This document shows positions 21,501-30,955 of a stretch of 64,000 nt of DNA, piece by piece. Both the position numbers and the translations under genes were made by a program. Source of the stretch: Ascochyta rabiei (taxonomy: Eukaryota; Ascomycota; Dothideomycetes; Pleosporales; Didymellaceae). Each line of letters starts with the position of its first letter. Positions within the stretch are counted from its first letter, which is position 1. The notes under the pieces were generated by a model that searched no databases, was not told the origin of the DNA, and saw nothing but the letters and a program-made list of their open reading frames with translations. The stretch is from positions 2,170,001 through 2,234,000 of the forward strand of contig NC_082409.1 in assembly GCF_004011695.2 (NCBI RefSeq). Direction: 5' to 3'.

Positions 21501-23152
21501 TCACGCTGTTGAAGAAGCTCGGGGCGGCGGGTGTGTGCTCTTGCGCCTTTGGCGTCTCTTGTGTTTGGCCGAAGCTGAATTTTGGTGTGCTGGCGTTTGT
21601 GGATGTTTGCAAGCCGGAGAAGAGGTTGCTGGCGGGTGCAGGCGCAGGCGCAGGCGTGCTGGCGCCTCCGAACATGTTTGTGGCCGGCGCAGGTGGTGCA
21701 GCCTCTGCGGGCTTAGGTGTTGCTGCACCGCCGAAGCTGAACAGGCCCGTGGAGGGGGTCGGGGCTGCGGTCGCGGGTGTGCTGTCGGTGCCCTGTGTGC
21801 TCGTTGCGCCGAAACCGAACATGTTCTTCTGAGGGGTTGCGGCTGCTGGTGTGCTCTCGCTCTTCTGCGCGTCAGCACCAGCGCCAGCGCCAAAGCCGCC
21901 GAACGCGGGCGTGGCTGCGGGAGTTGCGTTGTTCTGTGCGCCGAAGCTGAAGATGCCCGTGGATGCAGGTGCTGGTGTGCTCGTGGTAGGTGCGGCGGCG
22001 CTGGAAGCCCCAAATTGAAACGACGGGGTGCTCGATGCGGCGGGTGTGCATGTGCTAGCCGGGGCAGCCGAGCTGGTGGCACCGAACTGGAAGGACGGGG
22101 TGCTGGGTGCGGCGGTTGTGGAGGCGTTGTTCGCGCCGAAGCTGAAGGTCGGCTGCGAGGCGGGCGCTGGGGTGCTGGGCGCGGCTGGTGGTGCTTGTGC
22201 CGACGAGCTGGCGCCGCCGAATGTGAAGGCGGTTGTGGAGGCGCCGTTTGTGGTGCCGAACAGGCTCGTCGACCCGGGCGCGCTGCTGGTGTTGGTGTTG
22301 GTCTGCTGGCCGCCGCCGAACGGATTGCTCGCGGCCTGGCTGGCGAAGAGGGAGCCGCCAAAGGACGCGGAGGCGCCGTTTGTGGGGGCTGCGGCGCCGT
22401 GGATTGCGCCAAACGGATTGTTCGTCGACGAGGCGGGGGAGAAGTCGAAGCCGCCCGAGGGCGCGTGGAAAGCGCTGGTCTGGCTGGCGGCGCCGAAGCT
22501 CGGGGCGGGGAACGAGTTGGTGGTGAAGGCGCTGCTCGAGCCTGATGACTGGGCCGGAGGGAAGCTGCTCGTGGCGCCGCCGCCAAAGGCATTGCCGCCG
22601 CCGAACATGTTGGCGCTGGCGCTGTCTCCGCCCACGGGAGCCGAGGCACCGAAGCTGAAGCTCGGCTGCTGCTGTCCTCCGCCAAAGTGGACGCTCTGCG
22701 AGAGGCCCTGTGTGGTCGGGTTAGTGGTGCGCTGGTGGGGCGTGTGGCTCGTCCGCATGGCGCTGGGGTGCGCGGAGCTGTGTTCGTCGGCCATGCTGGG
22801 GTGGGGGTGGGGGTGGATGCGGATGCGGATGCGAGCGTGATGGGCAGCCGTGGTCGAGGACGGGCGACGTGAAGGGCGGCGGTGGAGGACTTACGGACGA
22901 GGCGGCGCCAGCAGCACGGCGTGGCTTGACCGACTTGATCCTGCGAACCTGTGTCAGCAACAGACGCGCTTCCAGCTCTGCGGCCACACGCGACAAAAGC
23001 GAGGCCGAGCCACGGTGAGCGAAGGGCACCTACTTGCGCGCAGCCAATTGCGCGGCCGTAGCCCTCTGCGGCACCTCGCCGGGCTCATCGCGCTCCTCGT
23101 ACGGACTCTCAGGGCGCCCCTGCCCGAAGACGTTGGCGCGTTTTCCAGACAT
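18589..23152 (-). CDS. NUP2: FG nucleoporin Nup2 with C-terminal Ran-binding domain
   Basis: The main minus-strand exon (22794-18589) is open for 1401 codons. Upstream exons 23152-23034 and 22940-22895 add a basic N-terminus (MSGKRANVFGQGR, then AAQLAARKIKSVKPRR) typical of Nup2 importin-alpha binding. The GTAAGT donor after the second exon is one base out of phase with the only obvious acceptor before the long frame, so that junction is unresolved. The body is FG-rich (FSFG, FGFG), with a non-FG block near the middle (VVEDFAVPEHADGLVSYVLD) and six GFTPSF repeats. The C-terminal 130 residues form a RanBP1-type domain (DIVFHIDLALAKQQ, KKWENFARGPLWILKDK). Nup2 acts at the nuclear basket in cargo release and chromatin contacts. 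Confidence 0.88.
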
Positions 23153-23377
23153 GTTGGGCGTCGGGGTGGGATGACGGTGCGATGCGGAGGCAGCAAATTG
23201 TTTTGACCTTCGGCCCTGTCGAGCAGAGTGTGCCCGTGCTCGACGTCACGCCTACTCGAGCTAACCAGCCACGGCTCCACGCTGATGAGCCTGCCAGCCA
23301 CAGGGCCGTGGAGCCAGACACGCTGTGATTCATGAAACTGCATCGTGATGGGAATCGAAAAATAGAACCCTCATCGC
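23153..23377. other. Nup2 upstream region
   Basis: This is a promoter-sized interval before the tandem array. No repeat or conserved frame is visible. Confidence 0.5.
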
Positions 23378-24247
23378 AAGTAAGCAACATTGTAAATAGA
23401 TTACCGTCTCTAGCTAACGTACTCTACGGTCGAGCGGATCACACAGTCGAGCGGATCACTCAAAACCCCACCAAAATTGTCCAAAACCACAACGCTTTAT
23501 TTCAACAACCACGCAATAAAATCTTTTTAAAATCTCAGAATAGTATTGCATAGCTACTAGTAAGTACATATCTAGGTTTCAGCTTTATAGCTATGATAGT
23601 TATAGAAATAGCCTGCAAATTGTGCTAAACACCCCTGTAAAACAGTAATCGCTTAATAACTTCTGTGTTATAGATTCTAGCACTCTAAAACTTTTAAATA
23701 CTATTATTTATATTAGTGCAGCCCTGTCCTGAATATTGTAGAAGATTTTATTGCGTGGTTGTTGAGATAAAGGGTTGTGGTTTTGGGCAATTTTGGTGGG
23801 GTTTTGAGTGATCCGCTCGACCGTGTGATCCGCTCGACCGTGGAGTACGTTACCTTGTTACAATAATAACAACAACAGTAGTATCTAGTTTAGAGTAGGT
23901 AGTGCATGTTATATATTAAGTAAGCAAACATTATAAATAGATTACCGTCTCTAGCTACCTTGTTACAACAACAATAACAACACAACAACAGTAGTATCTA
24001 CTTTAGAGTAGGTAGTGCATGTTGTATATTAAGTAAGCAAACATTATAAATAGATTGCCGTCTCTAGCTATCTTGTTACAATAATAACAACAACAGTAGT
24101 ATCTAGTTTAGAGCAGGTAGTGCATGTTATATATAAGTAAGCAAACATTGTAAATAGATTACCGTCTCTAGCTGCCTTGTCACAACAACAACACAACAAC
24201 AACAGTAGTATCTAGTTTAGAGCAGGTGGTGCATGTCATGTACAAGT
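23378..24247. repeat. Tandem array of about 104-113 bp units, four copies
   Basis: Copies start at about 23378, 23918, 24031 and 24135 with AAGTAAGCAA(A)CATT. Each contains ATTACCGTCTCTAGCTACCTTGTT-like sequence split here as ATTACCGTCTC and CTACCTTGTTAC, an ACAACAACAG-rich middle and TAGTATCTAGTTTAGAG. The first copy is split by the MITE at 23417-23850; without it that copy is also about 104 bases. The array ends a few bases before the stop codon of D-lactate dehydrogenase. Confidence 0.92.
23417..23850. mobile_element. MITE with 109-bp terminal inverted repeats, TA target site
   Basis: The 434-base element begins ACGTACTCTACGGTCGAGC and ends with its inverse. Inverted repeats occupy 23417-23525 and 23742-23850 and differ at only five positions, four of them transitions. 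Each arm contains a doubled GGTCGAGCGGATCAC motif near its tip. The element is flanked by TA on both sides, and the uninterrupted array copies read CTAGCTACCTTG at the same place, so the TA duplication is real. The AT-rich core has no coding capacity. TA targeting suggests mobilisation by a Tc1/mariner-type (Fot1/pogo) transposase. Confidence 0.93.
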
Positions 24248-24255
24248 AAGGATAT

Positions 24256-26266
24256 CTACCACTCAGCCACCTCGCCCTTGCCTGGCGTCTTAGCGCGAAC
24301 AATCTTATCGCAGTTGAGCAGACACAGAGGGTCAAACGCCTTCTTCAGCTGCCTCATTGCATCGACAGTGTCCGTCCCCAGCTCGTGAGGCAGGTAGTCG
24401 CGCTTGACCAGTCCAACGCCGTGTTCACCGGTCGCAGTGCCTTCGAGCTCGATGGCCCGCTTGACCATGTCGTGCACGAGGTGCTTTGTTTTTTCGTACT
24501 CGGTCGTGCGGTTGTAGAGGATGATGGCTGCGGTGTGTTAGCATCTTTAGGGAGAAAGAAAAAAAAAAAAAAAAAAAAAAAAGAAAAAAAAACCCAAGAC
24601 GTACAGTGAAAGTTGCCGTCACCAGCATGTCCGACGATGCTGCCCAGGAGACCCGACTTGCTGATCTGCTCCTTGGTCTCTTCAATAATCTGCGGGAGGC
24701 GGCTGATGGGGACGGCGACGTCGGTCGTCCAGACGGCAATGTCCGGGTTGCCCTCGCCCTTGGCCATGACGGACCACAGGGCTTCTTTGCGCGCCTGCCA
24801 CAGGTCCTCCTTGTCCTGCTCGCTCTTGGCGAACTCGAAGCTGACGGAGCCGGCCTTCTTGGCCATGGCCTGCACCTGCGCGACCTGCTCCTTGACGCTG
24901 CTGGGCGTGCCGGCGAACTTGAAGAACAGCGTCGGGGCCTCCCTCCACGTCTTGGCCGTCTGGCCGGCGTCGTTGATGCACTGCATCTGCACGTCGTCGA
25001 GGATCTCGATGGCGGCCATGGGCACGCCGGCGCCGACGACCTTGAAGACGCAGTCGGCGGCGGCGCGGATCGAGGGGAAGGCGCTGACGGCGACGCTGGT
25101 GTGCTGGGGCTTGACGGTGACCTTGAGCGTGGCTTCGGTGACGAGGCCGAGGGTGCCCTCGCTGCCGACAAACATGCGCGTGAGGTCGTAGCCGGCCGAC
25201 GACTTGCGCGGGCGCTGGCGCGTCTTGATGACGGTGCCGTCGGCGAGGACGACGGTGAGCGAGATGACCCAGTCCTTCATGGTGCCGTAGCGGTAGGCGT
25301 TTGTGCCCGAACAGCCGGTGCCGACCATGCCGCCGATCATGGCGCCCGGGCCGGGGTCGGGGGGGAAGAAGAGGTTGTCCTTGGCGAGCTCCTCGTTCAG
25401 CCGCTCCCAGCCGACGGCGGGCTGGACGACGACGTCGAGGTCGTCCTTGTGCAGGTTCAGGATCTTGTCCATGCGGCTGAAGTCGATGCAGACGCCGCCC
25501 TTTGTGGCGGCGAAGTGGCCCTCGAGGCTGGTGCCGCCGCTGTAGGGAGTGACGGGGATCTTGCGCTCGTGGCAGATGCTCATGATGGCGCTGACCTGCT
25601 CGGTCGAGCCGGGCTTGACGACGCAGAAGGGCACGTCGCCGGGCGCGGCCGGGTGCGACGACCACGCCGAGCCGCTGTGGGCCTCGAGGTCGGAGCGCTC
25701 GAGCGAGATGTTGGCCTTGCCGACGATGTCGCGGAAGTCAGTCCAGGCGGCCTCCATGTTGGCCTCGGAGATGTTGTGCCTGACGGGCGGGAAGGTGTGG
25801 AGCGGCGCGGTCGAGGCCGTGTCGAGCTTGGGGGGCTTCAGCTGGCCGAAGTAGTAGCCCGTGCCGGCGGCGACGAGCAAGACTGTGCGCAGTTAGCACC
25901 CGTCGCATTCAGAGACTGCCGCCAGAGAGTGCGATGCCTACTGGAGACGGTGGCCCAAAACTGCCCTCGCGCCGTCCGCTGCTGCATCGACACGATCTTG
26001 TACTGCTCCGCCTTTTCCTTCTGCACGCGCTCGTGGATGCTCTCCTGCAGCTGCAGATAGAACGGCCGCTCGCCATCCGCCACGGGCTTCTGGTCCTTGT
26101 GGCTGGCCCATCTCTTTTGCGTATGCGTGTGCGTATGCGTGTGCGTGTGCGTATGCGTGTGCGTGTGCGTTTGCGTGTGCTTTTGCGTTTGCGTGGTGCG
26201 GCCCAGGCCCGCGCGTGTGCAGCTCCGTGAGAGCATGGATGCGCTGGGAAGGCCCCTCAACGACAT
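24256..26266 (-). CDS. DLD1: D-lactate dehydrogenase (cytochrome), mitochondrial
   Basis: Three minus-strand exons (26266-25942, 25882-24605, 24527-24256) encode 624 residues with consistent phases. The N-terminus has an arginine-rich presequence, then an unusual Thr-Gln/His-Thr repeat, and after it a membrane anchor (VSILLVAAGTGYYFG). The FAD-binding PCMH domain shows CVVKPGSTEQVSAIM, IPVTPYSGGTSLEGH, IGGMVGTGCSGTNAYRYG and FVGSEGTLGLVTEATLK. The C-terminal cap has GHAGDGNFHSIILYNR across the last intron and ATGEHGVGLVKRDYL. The enzyme oxidises D-lactate to pyruvate and passes electrons to cytochrome c in the intermembrane space. The second intron is dominated by a long T-rich tract with a TGCTAAC branch site near its end. 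Confidence 0.93.
24548..24592. repeat. Poly-A/poly-T tract inside DLD1 intron 2
   Basis: An almost pure A-run on the plus strand is a T-rich tract in the transcript. It begins a dozen bases after the GTACGT donor and ends before the branch site. Confidence 0.95.
26113..26200. repeat. Coding GTGCGTAT-type microsatellite in DLD1 exon 1
   Basis: Alternating GTGCGT, ATGCGT and TTGCGT hexamers are read on the minus strand as His-Thr and Gln-Thr pairs in the mitochondrial presequence. The hexamer keeps the frame. Confidence 0.9.
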
Positions 26267-27232
26267 GGCGACTGGGAGAGAGCGTGGGACATTGCCTCGA
26301 AGGCGTGGGGGGGGGGGGGGAGCTGGCAGCTTGGGGGGAGCTCGATGTTGTAAGGCTTGGCGCGGATGGTGCACGACCCTGACGTCTGGACTAGTGGTTT
26401 CTTAGGCTTTGGGGTAAGTAGTCGCCGATACCCGAGTAATAAGAGTAGCACATGTGCAGTGAAGTAGGAATAAAGTTGTTAGTTGAGTGGATGAAAGTTG
26501 TTGGTTGAGTGGAATAAAGTTGTTAGTTGAGTGGAATAAAGTTGTTAGTTGAGTGGAATAAAGTATTTAGTTGAGTAGAATAAAGTTGTTAGTCGAGTAG
26601 AATAAAGCAATGAGTCGAGTGGAATAAAGTTGTTAGTTGAGTAGAATAAGTCATCAGTCGAGTAGTATAAAGTCATCAATCAAGTAGAATAAGTCATCAG
26701 TCGAGTAGGAAAGTAGGAACAGTCACTGCATTCTCGCTCAATGGCACCCCCAGCTCACCACCAAGCACCATGAACCAAAAATATATGCACCCAATCGACA
26801 AGAAACCAACCAACCAACCACATGAAATCGATCCATCAGCCAAACGAAAACAACCCCCGCCAGAGACACGCTCCAACGCGCCCTGCCCTGTCCAGGTATC
26901 CAGAAAGGCAACAACATTCCACCCAAGACGAAGCAAGTGCTAGCTCCATGCACACCCTCCCAAGCGCCTGTGAAGCAGTAAAACAGCGAGGAAAGCAAGA
27001 AGAAAGAAGAAAGAAGAAAGAATAACAATCAAGATGGATGCTAGGTATATGTGCGGAAAGAGGCTCGCCGAAGATGCAGCATACATGTCAATAAGCAAGA
27101 GCAGAGCGTACATGTCGTGTCGGTAGTGACAGAGCGTGAATCGTGAAAGAGGCCGTGTTGGACTTGACGCCGTACTGGAGAGGAGGTGATGAACATGTCG
27201 TAAACCCGGATGGTAGACGACGTATCGACCAA
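26267..27232. other. DLD1 promoter region with minisatellite
   Basis: A G-run of about 14 bases lies near 26310, some 45 bases upstream of the DLD1 start. A separate minisatellite fills 26462-26717. The remainder (26718-27232) is A/C- and purine-rich without any supported gene. Confidence 0.6.
26462..26717. repeat. 22-bp minisatellite, about 11 copies
   Basis: The consensus is GAATAAAGTTGTTAGTTGAGTG. Right-hand copies diverge to AATAAGTCATCAGTCGAGTAG and shorten slightly. Confidence 0.92.
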
Positions 27233-27237
27233 GAGAT

Positions 27238-27380
27238 GTGTCGAGGTCACGTCGAGGTTGAATCAACGTCAAGTCGAGGTTGAATTAACGTCAAGTCGAG
27301 GTCGAATCAAGGTCAAGTCGAGGTCGAATCAAGGTCAAGTCGAGGTCGAATCAAGGTCAAGTCGAATCAACGTCACGTCG
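27238..27380. repeat. 22-bp minisatellite overlapping a stop codon
   Basis: Units of the form GTCGAGGTCGAATCAAGGTCAA, about six copies, run from just after the 3' end of the next minus-strand gene into its last codons. The final partial unit supplies that gene's TGA at 27375-27373. Confidence 0.9.
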
Positions 27381-28665
27381 ACACCTTCCTCGACATGCGC
27401 AGCAGCCGCGTCTTGAACCACGTCACAAAGCTCAGCCACCGGCCCTTGGCTGCCCGCTTCGTCGTCACCTCAGGCGTCACGCCCGCCTTCTCCAGGTCGA
27501 CGGTGCTCACGTGCTTGGGCAGCGAGTTGACGTGCGCTTCACGGTGGTCCGAGTACTGGCGCCCGCCCACGGACGGCCGCGGTGCTTTTTCGTTCTGCGT
27601 GTCCGAGGTGCTGCGAGAGCGCTTGTACTCGGCTCGGTCGGTGACTTCGGACTTGCGCCGCTGGTGCTCGTCTCGCTTTGCCTGCCTGCGGCGGTCCCGC
27701 TCGGCCTGCTTGCTGGCTTCCTTCTCGTACCGGCGCTCTTTGGCCAGCTCCTCCTCCTCGAACTTTGCCCGTGCGGCGCGGATCGAGGCGGCGCGCGAGG
27801 CGGCGTCAATGGGCGAGTCGCGGCCGCCGCGGATGAAGCGCAGGCCCTGGTCGAACGAGGTGCGCGAGCTGGGTGAGGTGGTGGTGTCGATGGATTTGAG
27901 CGTGTCGCCCCGTGAGCGCGCCTGGGCCACGGGCGAGGTCAGGGATATGGTGGACTGGGAGTAGTTGTTGGCGAGCCGTGTGGTCGAGTTGTTGGTGTGG
28001 ATGCGCAGGGATATACCAGGCACCGAGGAGATGGAACCAGATCGCCGCCCGGGCTCATACGCGTTCTGTCGCAGGCGGAACTCGTCGTCAGACATGATGT
28101 CATCGCACGCACGCTCGACGCCCAAAATCGACGACGGCGACGACTTGGACACGGGCGGCAGGTGGGTCGAGGGCTGCGGGGTCTGGCGGATGGCCGGCAT
28201 GGGCGTGGGCCGCGTCAGGCCGCTGGACGAGGTCGAGAACTGCGATGTGTTGGAGGTGGAGCGCGTGTGTCGATGGCGGCCGTTGACGGGGGTGAAGGTG
28301 ACGTCTGATATGGAGCGCGAGTAGAGGCCGCTGTAGTCGTGGGCGATGTCGAGGCCGGCCAGGCTCTCGTTCTCTGCGGCGGGGCGCGACAGGTCCAGGG
28401 CGTTGCTGTCCTTGGACGCCAGCTTGCGCAGGTACGGCTTGATCTTGAGCGGGTGCGAGGATGCAGCGGCCGTCGTGTGGCGCGGCAGCTCGGTCCAGGC
28501 CTCCTCGACGGTCGTCGTGAACGTAGACACGTCTGGGCGGTGGAAGCTGAGGGCGGCGCCGTCGGCCACGGGACTCAGCGGGCTCGCCAGCGAGGACGAG
28601 GCCGAGTGACCGCGCTTGTGCAGCCGCGCATGGCCCGCGTGTCCATGCGCTCTGGCGTTGACCAT
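27373..28665 (-). CDS. Ser-rich, basic coiled-coil protein of unknown function
   Basis: One minus-strand exon encodes 430 residues from an ATG in the context ACCATGGT (read on the other strand). The first 250 residues are Ser/Thr/Pro-rich with probable phosphorylation clusters (STSNTSQFSTSSSG). Residues about 290-350 form a highly charged helix (AKFEEEELAKERRYEKEA, RDRRRQAKRDEHQRR) that could be a coiled coil or RNA-binding helix. The C-terminus is basic and aromatic (KGRWLSFVTWFKTRLLRMSRK), possibly a membrane-associating amphipathic helix. I do not recognise a domain. The regular codon use and lack of stops over 1.3 kb in GC-rich DNA, plus its position in a normal gene order, support a real gene. 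Confidence 0.7.
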   Translation of the reverse strand: MVNARAHGHAGHARLHKRGHSASSSLASPLSPVADGAALSFHRPDVSTFTTTVEEAWTELPRHTTAAASSHPLKIKPYLRKLASKDSNALDLSRPAAENESLAGLDIAHDYSGLYSRSISDVTFTPVNGRHRHTRSTSNTSQFSTSSSGLTRPTPMPAIRQTPQPSTHLPPVSKSSPSSILGVERACDDIMSDDEFRLRQNAYEPGRRSGSISSVPGISLRIHTNNSTTRLANNYSQSTISLTSPVAQARSRGDTLKSIDTTTSPSSRTSFDQGLRFIRGGRDSPIDAASRAASIRAARAKFEEEELAKERRYEKEASKQAERDRRRQAKRDEHQRRKSEVTDRAEYKRSRSTSDTQNEKAPRPSVGGRQYSDHREAHVNSLPKHVSTVDLEKAGVTPEVTTKRAAKGRWLSFVTWFKTRLLRMSRKVST

Positions 28666-30005
28666 GGTGGTGGTGGGTGCACTCGTGGCTAGCAGTGCAT
28701 GTCAGGTGTAAACAGCGGAATGGGCGGTCGAGGGCAGCGTAGCACGAGCACCCATCACCGAGCAACCAGGCTATCAACCAGAGTGGAGGCCGCGGAGAGA
28801 GCGGATCGAATGGAATCGGTGACGAAACGACGAAACGACGAGACGACGAAACCACGGCGCGCACTGGTCAAGCGGGTCGCTAGGTGACCCAGTGAGTCGC
28901 TGATCCGGGGTTGACCGTTGTACGGCTCCAATCCAAGGTTCGCAGCAGCAGGGCAGCCGGCACGTTGCGCTGTTGGTAGACGGGCTGGGGATCGACAGCG
29001 GCGATTGATACCGTCGTGAGCGTGTTCAACCCGAGGTTTTCGACACAATCACACAATCACACGCTCACACGCTCAGTGCGCTCAGCCCAACAAGGCGAGA
29101 GGCGGCGCTGCTTATATGACAGGCGCGAACAGGCCGCGCCATGCCACTGCGGTGCAGGTGGGGGAGCTAGGCAGGCCGTGAGCCAGTGAGCCAGTGAGCC
29201 AGTGGGCCAGTGAGCCAGTGGGCCATCCATGGACGGCGACTCCATGGAACGGGACGCCGATTTGAGATGATAAGCCCAGACGAGCCAGCGGTCGAATCGC
29301 AGCCGGCAACTGGCAGCTGGCAGCTTACACCTCTGCACCGCCGGGACCAAGCGTGCCCGCGCCGGTCTGACGGTCTGACGGTCTGACGGTCTGACGGTCT
29401 GATACGACGGCACGGTGAGAAGCGCAGTGCTGAGCAGCTTTGTTCCCATCACCCCTCGCGTCTTCACTCGCGCCAACTCCCCCTCCTTCGCTGCTGCTGC
29501 TGCTGCTGCAGACCGACGACGCCTACGCGCAAGCCGTGGCACAGCAGTCCTCGTCCTTTGGCTTGCGTGATTGGGGGCCCGCACGCCCTCATCCTTGGAC
29601 CGCAGCACGATCCTGCGGCTCCTCTTGCCTAGAGCCCGCCCTCACCGACTGCGCACGTCTGCTAGAAACTGCGGACCATCATGTAAAGTTGCCATGTCGA
29701 CACGGTGGGGCGGGTTTTCAAGTGCCGCACCTGACAGAAGCGCTGGCCTCTTCTGCGAGCTCTCCTTCGAGCTCTCCTTCAAGCACGCTTCGAGCTTGTC
29801 GTCCGAGCTTGTCACGCCTGCATGGTCGAGCCTTGTCGTCTGCCACTTTCTTCCCCGCCTCTCCATGCCCCGCCGCCAAGGACGAAGGCCTGGGCCCACA
29901 AAGACGCCCTAGTCTTGGTGTGTCAGCTTCATCCTCTTTCAACCACACTTTGGTCCATCAACTAGGTTTGGCAGCTCTGGAGCCTGGTACTCTACTTTTG
30001 TTGAT
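28666..30005. other. Intergenic with two short tandem repeats
   Basis: This is the promoter side of the Ser-rich gene. An 8-base AGCCAGTG/GGCCAGTG repeat lies at about 29178-29228 and an 8-base GGTCTGAC repeat at 29363-29403. A CTG/GCT run is near 29493-29508. Open frames in this stretch are short, low complexity and mutually overlapping. Confidence 0.55.
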
Positions 30006-30590
30006 TTAGCTCAACGTTGCGTAACCTCCTCCCTCGCCTTCTTCAGCAAGCACCAAGCGAATGTTCTTGAACGGTGAAGAAGCATTGAGATCTAGCAGTC
30101 GTCGATTCGTGCTGTTGAGCTTCAAGCTGCAGTCTCCATGCTGAGCAACACAATGCTGCAGCCAGGCCCCCAACATCTCCAATCCCAAATGGTGAGCGAG
30201 TTGCTTTGCACCATTGATATCAGAAATCGGGACCCTTCCGCTCTGCGGTACATTGAATGACAGCTTCCCCGCACATATAGCGATGAAAGATGAACAATCT
30301 CGAATCCTGCATCCAAACGCATGGCCTCGACAAGCTCGCTCTTGGCTAAACAGACCTGTTGGGCAGCGTGACAAGGCCGAGACGAGTTGGGATGGAACAA
30401 TAGCGGACGCTGCCAGGTAGGATGTCAGCACCAGCCGCACATCAGAATGTAGATGCAGATGGCAGCGAAACACGAACAAACCATTCACAAAGGAAAACGC
30501 GGACTGCGTCGGCATCCTCTTTACTGCCTCTTGCCACGTATGATGATGTAGGTCTGTGTACTGCTTGGAGATGTATACCCTTGTAAACAT
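30006..30590 (-). pseudogene. Truncated HET-domain gene relic
   Basis: A minus-strand frame of about 190 codons ends in the characteristic pre-HET region: LEMLGAWLQHCVAQHGDC, NRRLLDLNASSPFKNIRLVL and finally GGGYATLS followed directly by TAA. In intact HET proteins this last string continues into the Ser-Tyr-x-Trp-Gly core, which is missing here, and nothing downstream on that strand restores it. The upstream half has no recognisable similarity. The relic abuts a 164-base tandem duplication that reaches into its first codons. Confidence 0.65.
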
Positions 30591-30893
30591 AATTACTCTA
30601 CTGTCTAAATGCCTACTACTATAATATCCACCTCTTCTAGAGCTGAGCTTCTAGACACTCGCTATTAGACTATGACAGGGCTGCGATTTCTGCTGTATAA
30701 CAGTGGTATGTTCTACCTACAGTACTAAATAGAGATGTATACCCTTGTAAACATAATTACTCTACTGTCTAAATACCCACTACTATAATATCTACCTCTT
30801 TAAGAGCCAAGCTTCTAGACACTCACCATCAGACTATAACAGGGCTGCGATTTCTGGCTTATAACAGTGGTTGATTTGTCTAGAGTGCTAAAT
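30569..30893. repeat. Tandem duplication of a 164-bp AT-rich unit
   Basis: Two head-to-tail copies begin AGATGTATACCCTTGTAAAC at 30569 and 30733. They share most of their length, including AGCTTCTAGACACTC-type and CAGGGCTGCGATTTCT segments, and differ largely by transitions. No coding capacity. Confidence 0.88.
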
Positions 30894-30955
30894 CAAACCA
30901 CCACCCAAGTGCGCCATCGAACGTGGTAAGAAGCAGTGCCTTGGATGACCAATAG

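Noticed and set aside
18764..22840. Long open frames on the plus strand and in other minus frames across Nup2 (up to about 470 codons)
   Set aside because: They lie antisense to or in shifted frames of a GC-rich repetitive gene, consist of Arg/Pro/Ala/Gly-biased sequence and have no domain. They follow from codon bias.
23417..23850. Considered as a solo LTR
   Set aside because: Ends are inverted, not direct, the target duplication is TA, and there is no TG...CA structure.
24606..26060. 484-codon plus-strand frame opposite D-lactate dehydrogenase
   Set aside because: It mirrors the third-position GC bias of the real gene, is Gly/Ala/Asp-rich and has no recognisable motif.
29440..30009. Plus-strand frame of 189 codons with a hydrophobic start
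   Set aside because: Leu/Ser/Pro runs come from a CTG/CTC-rich stretch. No domain, no splice structure, and other frames overlap it equally.
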